Both the position numbers and the translations under genes were made by a program. From an uncultured Parabacteroides sp. (lineage in GTDB: Bacteria; Bacteroidota; Bacteroidia; Bacteroidales; Tannerellaceae), in NCBI GenBank assembly GCA_934725305.1, contig CAKVBA010000041.1:1-24466 (forward strand): DNA of 24,466 bases, written 5' to 3'. Position 1 is the first letter of the stretch. Each line of letters opens with the position of its first letter. A model generated the notes under the pieces. The model saw only the letters and a list, made by a program, of their open reading frames with translations, was not told where the DNA came from and made no database searches. Positions 12,650-19,568 of this stretch are shown here, piece by piece.

Positions 12650-13174
12650 ATGGAGCAGCCCAAACTGATAAACAACATCAATGAGCGTGGCAACGAAGTT
12701 TATAACATGGTCAATGTGTTGCCTTCTCCCACTGCCGATGCCTATCTCAATACTTTCAATGAGCAATGGGAAAACGACGAAAAGTTTTCTGATGTGATCG
12801 ACCGTGTTCTTGAATATATCGAAACGTTCTTTCGGAACTTGATTCTGAATGAGCTGAATGAGTTGAAAAACCGAACTATGCTGGTAGAGGAACCCTCTCA
12901 GCAAAACACTCAAGGTGCAAACTCCGATTATGAGATTGCACCAAAGTGCAAATTTTGCACTTTGAATTGCACTTTGGAAGAGTTGGCTGTGCTCCGCTTC
13001 TTACAAGAACAGCCTAAAGCCACACAAAAAGAAATTGCCGCACATATAGGCAAATCCGAGAGAACAGTAAAGACCATTACCGTCAATTTGACCGAGAAGG
13101 GCATCATTGAACACAAGAACGGCAAAAGAAACGGCTATTGGGAAATAACAACAAATGAGTTTGATAATAAATAG
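12650..13174 (+). CDS. Winged-helix DNA-binding protein preceding the Type III R-M genes
   Basis: The 174-aa protein has an acidic helical N-terminal half (residues 1-80) of unknown function, a short linker, and a C-terminal winged helix (about 108-166: LEELAVLRFLQEQPKATQKE, then an IGKSERTVKTI recognition helix, NLTEKGIIEHK and a wing). No enzyme motif is present. The linker holds C100, C103 and C107 (CKFCTLNC), a cluster that could bind a metal but is encoded by an unusual DNA repeat array. It ends 10 bp before mod, so it is almost certainly co-transcribed and may regulate the restriction genes. I do not recognise a named family beyond the winged-helix fold. Confidence 0.75.
   Translation: MEQPKLINNINERGNEVYNMVNVLPSPTADAYLNTFNEQWENDEKFSDVIDRVLEYIETFFRNLILNELNELKNRTMLVEEPSQQNTQGANSDYEIAPKCKFCTLNCTLEELAVLRFLQEQPKATQKEIAAHIGKSERTVKTITVNLTEKGIIEHKNGKRNGYWEITTNEFDNK
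12915..12976. repeat. Array of five TTGCAC/GTGCAA half-sites with a perfect 23-bp palindrome
   Basis: Half-sites lie at 12915-12920 (GTGCAA), 12936-12941 (TTGCAC), 12946-12951 (GTGCAA), 12955-12960 (TTGCAC) and 12967-12972 (TTGCAC). The centre, 12942-12964, is an exact inverted repeat: CAAAGTGCAAA, one T, TTTGCACTTTG. A further TTGCACTTTG follows at 12967. All of it lies inside the coding sequence of the winged-helix protein, in the linker before its DNA-binding domain. Confidence 0.8.
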
Positions 13175-13184
13175 AAAATAATAT

Positions 13185-15242
13185 ATGGAAATAAAGAAAC
13201 TTGACCATCTTAACCTCAATTCAATGGATGGCGCACAGCTCAATATGGATGCGCTCTATCGCATCGCCCCTTCGGTTTTTACCGAGGCACTCGACCCCAA
13301 GACGGGCAAAACAGCCCGAAAGGTGGATTTCGAGGCGTTACGCCAGCTGCTTGGCGATAATGCAGTGGATGGCGATGGCGAAAGCTATCAGTTTACGTGG
13401 GTGGGCAAGAATGCTGCCAAAGCAGAGGCGGCTCGTTCCATCAACAAGACTTTGCGCCCCGTGCCCGAAGATTCGGTGAACTGGGACAATACGAAGAACC
13501 TCTATATCGAAGGGGATAACCTCGAAGTGTTGAAACTTCTTCAGCGTTCCTACCTCGGCAAGGTGAAGATGATTTATATCGACCCACCCTACAACACCGG
13601 CAACGACTTTGTGTATGACGACGACTTTACCCGCACCGCTGCCGAAGAGGACTTGGAAGCTGGCAACATCGATGAACTTGGCAATCGCTATCGCAAGAAT
13701 ACCGACAGTAATGGTAAATTCCATTCCGACTGGTGCTCGATGATTTATCCCCGACTGATGGTGGCTCGTTCTCTGCTCACGGAGGATGGGGTTATCTTTA
13801 TTTCAATTGATGATAATGAAGTCAATAATCTCCACAAAATATGTGATGAAATATTTGGTTATAGTAATCGGATAAATACTATATGTATAAATATGAATAG
13901 TCTTTCTGGTGTCAAAATGACTCATGTGATAAAAGGAAAAAGATTTCCTGCACAGAAAGAGTATCTGTTGATATATAAAAAAGGTGGAGTTCAACCAATT
14001 TTGTCTATCGAGAAGAAGCCAAAGGATAAATGGGATAAAGAGTATAACATGATTATTCCTGAATTATCAGACAATCAATTCGAATCTTTTTCAGAAATGA
14101 CTGATAAAAAAATGAATAGTATTCTTCGACAAATGCATTTGTCTTCTTTGGCAGATTATGCAAAAACAAATAACATTGAGCTTTCGGATGAATGGAAATT
14201 CATAAACTCATATAGAATATTTGGAACTAAGTCGAACCGTTCTTTAGCCAAGAAGGTAGCAAACCAAGTTTTTGATCAACAAATATTAGGATATACAAAT
14301 ACAGATGGCAACAAGCGCTTCTTCAGAACTGATTATAACAAAAGCACTAAGGATCCTCGAATTGAATTAGTGCAGGCTAAGTCAACTCTTGAGGTTTTTA
14401 TAAGTGATAATTGGATAGATATATCAAATGATGGAGGAGTCGCTCAAGAAGGGGGTGTTATCTACCCAAATGGCAAGAAACCATTAGAGCTTATCAATAG
14501 AATAATTAAAACATCAAATTCTAAAGATGCTATTGTTCTTGATTTCTTTTCAGGGTCAGCAACAACAGCACATTCTGTTTTCATACAGAATATTATAGAC
14601 GGAGGAAAAAGACGTTTTATAATGGTTCAATTACCAGAGAACCTTGATGAAACTCTACAAAGAGCAAATGGTGATGATAAAGATGATGTACAGAGTCTGA
14701 TAGATTTCTGTGATAGTATCAATATACCTCATAATATTTGTGAATTAGGCAAAGAACGTATCCGCCGTGCCGGAAAGAAGATTAAGGAAGAATCTCCTTT
14801 AACCACGCAAGACCTCGATACCGGTTTCCGTGTGTTCCGCTTGGATGAAAGCAATTACGAAGAGGTGTCCATTTCACCCAAGGATTACCAGCAAGACCAG
14901 CTCCAGCTGTTTGCAGATAACATCAAGCAAGACCGTACAGATTTGGACTTGCTTTTTGGAGCCATGCTTGCCTGGGGCGTAACGCTCGACCTGCCCATGA
15001 CCAAGGAGACGGTGGACGGCTGCACCATCTACACCGTGAACAATGGTGGCCTTGTGGCTTGTTTTACTGAGGGTATTACCGACAAGGTGATGGCGGCTAT
15101 GGCCGGCAAGACACCGCTGCGCGTGCTCTTCCGCGACTCCTGCTTTGCCCAAGATTCCCAAAAGATAAACATCTACGAGCAGTTCAAGCAACTGATGGAC
15201 TGGACGGATGATGAAGCCTTCAAAAATATAAAAGTAATCTAA
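13185..15242 (+). CDS. mod: Type III restriction-modification methyltransferase (Mod)
   Basis: Mod is an N6-adenine DNA methyltransferase that recognises the target for both methylation and restriction. The order of motifs is that of the beta class. Catalytic motif IV DPPYNTGN is at 133-140, a long target-recognition region follows, and the SAM-binding motif I DFFSGSATT is at 453-461. LYIEGDNLEVLKLLQ precedes motif IV, as is usual in Type III Mod proteins. The N-terminal about 200 and C-terminal about 160 residues are encoded by balanced-GC DNA, but the middle is very AT-rich, as if the recognition domain had been exchanged. The frame is intact at 685 aa. I saw no long simple-sequence tract that would cause phase variation. 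The target sequence cannot be read from the protein. Confidence 0.94.
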   Translation: MEIKKLDHLNLNSMDGAQLNMDALYRIAPSVFTEALDPKTGKTARKVDFEALRQLLGDNAVDGDGESYQFTWVGKNAAKAEAARSINKTLRPVPEDSVNWDNTKNLYIEGDNLEVLKLLQRSYLGKVKMIYIDPPYNTGNDFVYDDDFTRTAAEEDLEAGNIDELGNRYRKNTDSNGKFHSDWCSMIYPRLMVARSLLTEDGVIFISIDDNEVNNLHKICDEIFGYSNRINTICINMNSLSGVKMTHVIKGKRFPAQKEYLLIYKKGGVQPILSIEKKPKDKWDKEYNMIIPELSDNQFESFSEMTDKKMNSILRQMHLSSLADYAKTNNIELSDEWKFINSYRIFGTKSNRSLAKKVANQVFDQQILGYTNTDGNKRFFRTDYNKSTKDPRIELVQAKSTLEVFISDNWIDISNDGGVAQEGGVIYPNGKKPLELINRIIKTSNSKDAIVLDFFSGSATTAHSVFIQNIIDGGKRRFIMVQLPENLDETLQRANGDDKDDVQSLIDFCDSINIPHNICELGKERIRRAGKKIKEESPLTTQDLDTGFRVFRLDESNYEEVSISPKDYQQDQLQLFADNIKQDRTDLDLLFGAMLAWGVTLDLPMTKETVDGCTIYTVNNGGLVACFTEGITDKVMAAMAGKTPLRVLFRDSCFAQDSQKINIYEQFKQLMDWTDDEAFKNIKVI
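13795..14750 (+). other. AT-rich target-recognition segment of mod
   Basis: Base composition changes sharply inside mod. Counting G+C directly: 32/60 at 13381-13440, 16/60 at 14041-14100 and 33/60 at 14941-15000. The AT-rich block covers the part between motif IV and the C-terminal domain, including the target-recognition domain and motif I. The borders given are approximate visual breakpoints. Confidence 0.7.
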
Positions 15243-15297
15243 AAACACGTTCAAAGGTATACCCGGTATAGCTTTAGACGTAAAAAATAGAGAAATC

Positions 15298-16326
15298 ATG
15301 AATGAGAACAACAATATATTGCCGAAACAAAAAGACGAAGAGCAACTGTTTACGCAAATCAAGCAGATGTTGGATAATGCACGTAAGCATATAGCCCATA
15401 CCGTCAACACCACCACCATAGAAGCGTATTGGCAAGTGGGTAAATATATAGTGGAGTATGAGCAATCGGGAAATTTAAAAGCGGAATATGGTAAGGGTAT
15501 TATTGATAGGCTTTCCAAACGCCTTACAACAGAATATGGAGGTGGATTTTCCACTACTAATATTCGTTATATGAGACAGTTTTATTTGTATTTTCCAATT
15601 CGCCACACAGTGTGTGATAAATTAAGTTGGTCTCATTACAGGCATCTCTTTCGTGTTGAAAACGAGACAGCGCGTAACTATTATCTATCTGAATGTGTGG
15701 CAGAAAATTGGAGTGTACGACAGCTTCAGCGACAAATCAACACCATGTTCTATGAGCGTATGCTCGCCAGTCGGGATAAGGACAAAGTAAAAGAAGAGAT
15801 AGCTGTTTCTGCTCCAAAGACCTTGACTCCGCATGAGATTATACATGACCCCTTCATTTTGGAATTTTTGGGTATCAAACAAGGAGAACATTTCCTTGAA
15901 GGCGATTTGGAGCAAATGCTTATTAGTAAGTTGCAGCACTTCTTATTGGAGCTGGGACGCGGATATAGTTTTGTGGCTCGCCAAAAGCGTATTACATTAG
16001 ATGGGCAACACTTCTATATAGACCTTGTGTTTTATAATATTTTGGCACGGTGTTACGTGTTGATTGATTTGAAAATCGATACGCTTACTCATCAAGACTT
16101 GGGGCAAATGCAGATGTATGTGAACTATTATACACGTGAACTGATGAATCCCGGAGACAATCCTCCGGTGGGAATCGTGCTCTGTGCCGAAAAGAACAAT
16201 GTTGTGGTGAAATACACATTACCCGAAGATGAAAAACAGATTTTTGCGGCTCAGTACATGACTTATTTACCTACGCAAGAGGAATTAAAACAACTGCTTT
16301 ATGGCGACAATGAAAATCAAATATAA
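15298..16326 (+). CDS. DUF1016/YhcG-type PD-(D/E)XK nuclease-domain protein
   Basis: The 342-aa protein has the two-part layout of the YhcG family. The N-terminal helical domain (about 14-150) has YWQVGKYIVEYEQ, YGKGIIDRLSKRL, FSTTNIRYMRQFY and SWSHYRHLFRV. The C-terminal PD-(D/E)XK nuclease fold (about 185-325) has DLVFYN (D242) and DLK (D257, K259), a plausible metal-binding and catalytic set, followed by QMQMYVNYYTRE. Members are often found beside restriction systems, but their function there is not settled. Here it sits between mod (55-bp gap) and res, overlapping the start of res by 26 bp, so it must be co-expressed with Res. Its 5' half is AT-rich (17/60 G+C at 15541-15600) unlike its flanks, suggesting later insertion into a mod-res pair. 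Confidence 0.88.
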   Translation: MNENNNILPKQKDEEQLFTQIKQMLDNARKHIAHTVNTTTIEAYWQVGKYIVEYEQSGNLKAEYGKGIIDRLSKRLTTEYGGGFSTTNIRYMRQFYLYFPIRHTVCDKLSWSHYRHLFRVENETARNYYLSECVAENWSVRQLQRQINTMFYERMLASRDKDKVKEEIAVSAPKTLTPHEIIHDPFILEFLGIKQGEHFLEGDLEQMLISKLQHFLLELGRGYSFVARQKRITLDGQHFYIDLVFYNILARCYVLIDLKIDTLTHQDLGQMQMYVNYYTRELMNPGDNPPVGIVLCAEKNNVVVKYTLPEDEKQIFAAQYMTYLPTQEELKQLLYGDNENQI

Positions 16327-19300
16327 ACATCAACGATTCCAGGCAGAAGCCGCCCGCTGTGTGACGGATGTCTTTCAGGGTCAGCCCAAGAGCGACGGGC
16401 TGAGCAACTTCCTTGTGGACCAAGGCGCCAAAAGCGTTTTTTTCAATGTGGAGGGGTTTGGCAACATCCCCATTGTGCTCGACCGTGAAAGTCTGTGCGA
16501 GAACATTCGCACCATACAGATGGCGCAAGGCTTGAAGCCTATCGAACATATACAAGGCGAGGGGCTAACCCTTACCGTGGAAATGGAGACCGGTACAGGT
16601 AAAACCTATACCTACATCAAGACCATGTATGAACTGAACCAACGCTACGGCTGGAGCAAGTTCATTATCGTGGTACCCAGTATTGCCATTCGCGAGGGTG
16701 TGTTCAAGAGCTTTGAAAGCATGGCTGAACACTTTGCCGGAGAGTATGGCAAACGTATGCAATACTTTATCTACAACTCCAAGCAACTCTCCAAGATTGA
16801 CGGCTTTGCCCAGGACAACGGCATTCACGTGATGGTCATCAACACACAAGCCTTCAATGCCTCGATGAACGAAGAGAAGAACAAGGAAGGACGCAGCGGA
16901 GACGCTGCCGCCCGTATCATATTTTCCCGACGTGACGAGTTTGGCTCACGCCGTCCCATCGACATCCTTGCCAAGACTAATCCCATCATGATAATTGATG
17001 AGCCGCAGAGCGTGTTGGGTACGGATAGAGGAAATGCTACCCGAAAAGGTATTCAGCTATTCAACCCATTATTCAAGATTTTGTATAGTGCCACTCACCG
17101 CAAGGACGACATCTATAATATGGTATTCCGGTTGGATGCCATTGATGCCTACAACAAGCGATTGGTGAAGAAAGTGGAAGTGAGAAGTGTGCGTCAAGAG
17201 GGTTCTACAGCTACAAACGGTTATGTCTATTTAGACAAAATCATAATCAGTCAAGGCAATCCGCAAGCACGTATCGGCTTCGATATGAAAACCAACAGCG
17301 GTACTCGTCAGGTGATTCGCGTGGTGAACGAAGGCTTCAACTTGAAAGAACAAAGTGGAGGTCTGCACGAATACGAAGACAACTACATAGTAGAACGCAT
17401 TGATGGACTGAACGGCACCATCCATTTCTTGAATGGAGTTACACTACAAGAGAATGAATCTGTAGGTAAAGTTAATGAAGAGCTGTTGCGCCGTATGCAG
17501 ATACGCGAAACCATCAAGACGCATCTGGAACGTGAACGTCAGTTGTTCCCCAAACATATCAAGGTGCTCTCCCTGTTCTTCATCGACCACGTAGATAGCT
17601 ACCGCATCTACAACAAAGAGGGAATAGATAAAGGACCATTTGCCGAGATGTTTGAGGAGGAATACCAACGAGCTTTGCAGGAGATGATGCCTACGTTTAC
17701 CGATGGCGAATATATGCGTTTCTTGTCCGACCCCAAGAATGCGTGCGATAACATTCACGATGGCTATTTCTCCGTGGATAAAAAAGGAGTCAGCGTAGAA
17801 TCAAAGAACAAGGAAGGTGAGAACGAAGAGCGTGGTTTCAATCTGATTATGAAGGACAAAGAACGCTTGCTGAGCCAAGAATGTCCGGTGCGCTTCATCT
17901 TCTCCCACTCTGCCTTGAAAGAGGGTTGGGACAATCCCAACGTGTTCCAGATTTGTACGCTGAAAGATACGGCCAACGAGATAAAGAAACGTCAGGAAGT
18001 GGGACGCGGTATGCGCCTTTGTGTCAATGCTAAAGGAGAACGTCAAGATGCCGATGTATTAGGCGATGCCGTATTCAACACCAACATTCTAACTGTAATA
18101 GCCAGCGAAAGCTATGATGACTTCGCCAAAAAGTTGCAGACCGAAATAGCCGAGGCTTGCGATACTCGTCCTGTAATTGTAACAGCCAATCTGTTTACCG
18201 ATGCAATAGCGCAAACAGAAAACGGAACAACAATAAAAATCTCTACACAACAGGCAGTAGATATTCACGAAGAGCTGATAGCCCAAGGATATATCAAGAA
18301 GGGCAAACTCACTCAGAAGTATTTTGATGAAAAGAAGGATGGAACGCTTGATTTCGGCGAGGTAAACGAGCTAAAATCATTCATTGTCAAACAGCTGGAT
18401 AAGGTATTCGATCCCGACAGTGTGAAACCTACCAACGGAAGGGAAAAGAAAGAGGCAAAGTTCAATGCCGACAACTTCCACAAGAAGGAGTGGCAGGAAC
18501 TTTGGAAACGCATCAATACGCGTACTTATTATAATGTGAACTTCGAGACCTCTAAACTGATAAAAAACGCCATCGATGAACTGGACAAACATCTGAATGT
18601 AACAGAAATCCGCATCGTGGTGGAAAGCGGAGGAATGGAAGGCATCCGTGACCGTGAGGAATTGGAAGCCGGCACAGCTATGTCGGCAGCCAAAGTAAGA
18701 ACTATCCATGTGAAGGAGGCTGTGGGAAGTGGTGTTACATACGACCTCATAGGCGAATTGGTGCAAGTTACCGGTTTGACACGAAGAACCATTGTAGCCA
18801 TCCTGCAAGGAATCAAACCCACTACATTCCATCAATTCAAGCTCAACCCCGAAGAGTTTATCATCAAGTCCGGACGCATCATCAACGATTGTAAGGCCAT
18901 CTCTTTGATACAGCACATCCGCTATGAGAAGCGAAACAACACATTTGATAGCGACATTTTTGAAGAAGCAACCCTTCGTGGTACATTAGGAAAGGACGCT
19001 ATTGAAAGTGAAAAGTCTTTGTACGACCTTGTTGTAGTAGATAGCCAAGGTATTGAGCGTTCCTTTGCCGAATCATTGGAAAAAGAAGACGATGTGGTGG
19101 TTTACACCAAGCTGCCTGGCGGATTCTATATCAATACTCCTATGGGTAAATACAACCCCGACTGGGCAGTAGCATTCCGTGAAGGTAGCGTGAAACACGT
19201 TTACTTTGTGGCAGAAACCAAAGGCAACGACATAGAAGTATCTCAACTACGCAAGGCGGAAGAGGCTAAGATAGAATGTGCCCGTCGCCACTTTGCTGCC

Positions 19301-19372
19301 ATCAGCACAGGCGAAGTGGTATATAGTGTGGTAAAGACATATCGCGATTTATATAATGCGGTAACGAAATAA
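16301..19372 (+). CDS. res: Type III restriction enzyme helicase/nuclease subunit (Res)
   Basis: Res is the ATP-dependent translocase and endonuclease that, with Mod, cleaves unmodified DNA. Superfamily 2 helicase motifs are clear: Walker A METGTGKT (95-102), DEPQ motif II (233-236), SATH motif III (263-266), and motif VI QEVGRGMR (about 565-572). The C-terminal nuclease has NPDW (D954) and ETK (E972, K974), the PD-(D/E)XK signature. At 1023 aa it is slightly longer than average but intact. I list the first ATG at 16301; the ATG at 16310 (MKIKYKHQRF) is equally good and matches how many Res proteins begin. Either overlaps the nuclease gene, which suggests translational coupling. All catalytic residues needed for activity are present. 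Confidence 0.94.
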   Translation: MATMKIKYKHQRFQAEAARCVTDVFQGQPKSDGLSNFLVDQGAKSVFFNVEGFGNIPIVLDRESLCENIRTIQMAQGLKPIEHIQGEGLTLTVEMETGTGKTYTYIKTMYELNQRYGWSKFIIVVPSIAIREGVFKSFESMAEHFAGEYGKRMQYFIYNSKQLSKIDGFAQDNGIHVMVINTQAFNASMNEEKNKEGRSGDAAARIIFSRRDEFGSRRPIDILAKTNPIMIIDEPQSVLGTDRGNATRKGIQLFNPLFKILYSATHRKDDIYNMVFRLDAIDAYNKRLVKKVEVRSVRQEGSTATNGYVYLDKIIISQGNPQARIGFDMKTNSGTRQVIRVVNEGFNLKEQSGGLHEYEDNYIVERIDGLNGTIHFLNGVTLQENESVGKVNEELLRRMQIRETIKTHLERERQLFPKHIKVLSLFFIDHVDSYRIYNKEGIDKGPFAEMFEEEYQRALQEMMPTFTDGEYMRFLSDPKNACDNIHDGYFSVDKKGVSVESKNKEGENEERGFNLIMKDKERLLSQECPVRFIFSHSALKEGWDNPNVFQICTLKDTANEIKKRQEVGRGMRLCVNAKGERQDADVLGDAVFNTNILTVIASESYDDFAKKLQTEIAEACDTRPVIVTANLFTDAIAQTENGTTIKISTQQAVDIHEELIAQGYIKKGKLTQKYFDEKKDGTLDFGEVNELKSFIVKQLDKVFDPDSVKPTNGREKKEAKFNADNFHKKEWQELWKRINTRTYYNVNFETSKLIKNAIDELDKHLNVTEIRIVVESGGMEGIRDREELEAGTAMSAAKVRTIHVKEAVGSGVTYDLIGELVQVTGLTRRTIVAILQGIKPTTFHQFKLNPEEFIIKSGRIINDCKAISLIQHIRYEKRNNTFDSDIFEEATLRGTLGKDAIESEKSLYDLVVVDSQGIERSFAESLEKEDDVVVYTKLPGGFYINTPMGKYNPDWAVAFREGSVKHVYFVAETKGNDIEVSQLRKAEEAKIECARRHFAAISTGEVVYSVVKTYRDLYNAVTK

Positions 19373-19381
19373 AATAATCAT

Positions 19382-19409
19382 CCATGTAGAGGAGCCACCC
19401 TCTACATGG
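19382..19409. repeat. Perfect 11-bp inverted repeat after res
   Basis: CCATGTAGAGG and CCTCTACATGG flank a 6-nt loop, nine bases after the res stop. It may be the transcription end of the restriction operon, but no T-run follows, so it is not a textbook intrinsic terminator. The rest of the 196-bp gap to htpG holds no gene that I can support and no clear TAnnTTTG box. Confidence 0.6.
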
Positions 19410-19568
19410 CTAAACGCCTCACACTCATGGGCAGCAAAAGAACTGCCACAATGATGTCAGACCTGCAATTTTGTCACGTCAGAAACAAGAGAACTCCTTT
19501 TGGCATCTGTTTTGTAGAAAAAATTATGATTTAAAAAGCACATTGAAAAATATATAATTATAATAGAC

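Noticed and set aside
13185..15242. Phase-variable mod through simple-sequence repeats
   Set aside because: I searched by eye for long mono- to penta-nucleotide tracts in the 5' part of the gene and upstream and found none long enough to matter.
14874..15554. 226-codon minus-strand frame across the mod-DUF1016 gap
   Set aside because: It overlaps two clear genes on the plus strand and has no motif or plausible start context.
19480..19568. Consensus Bacteroidetes promoter for htpG
   Set aside because: Only partial matches such as TATGATTT are present; none fits TAnnTTTG with a spaced TTTG.
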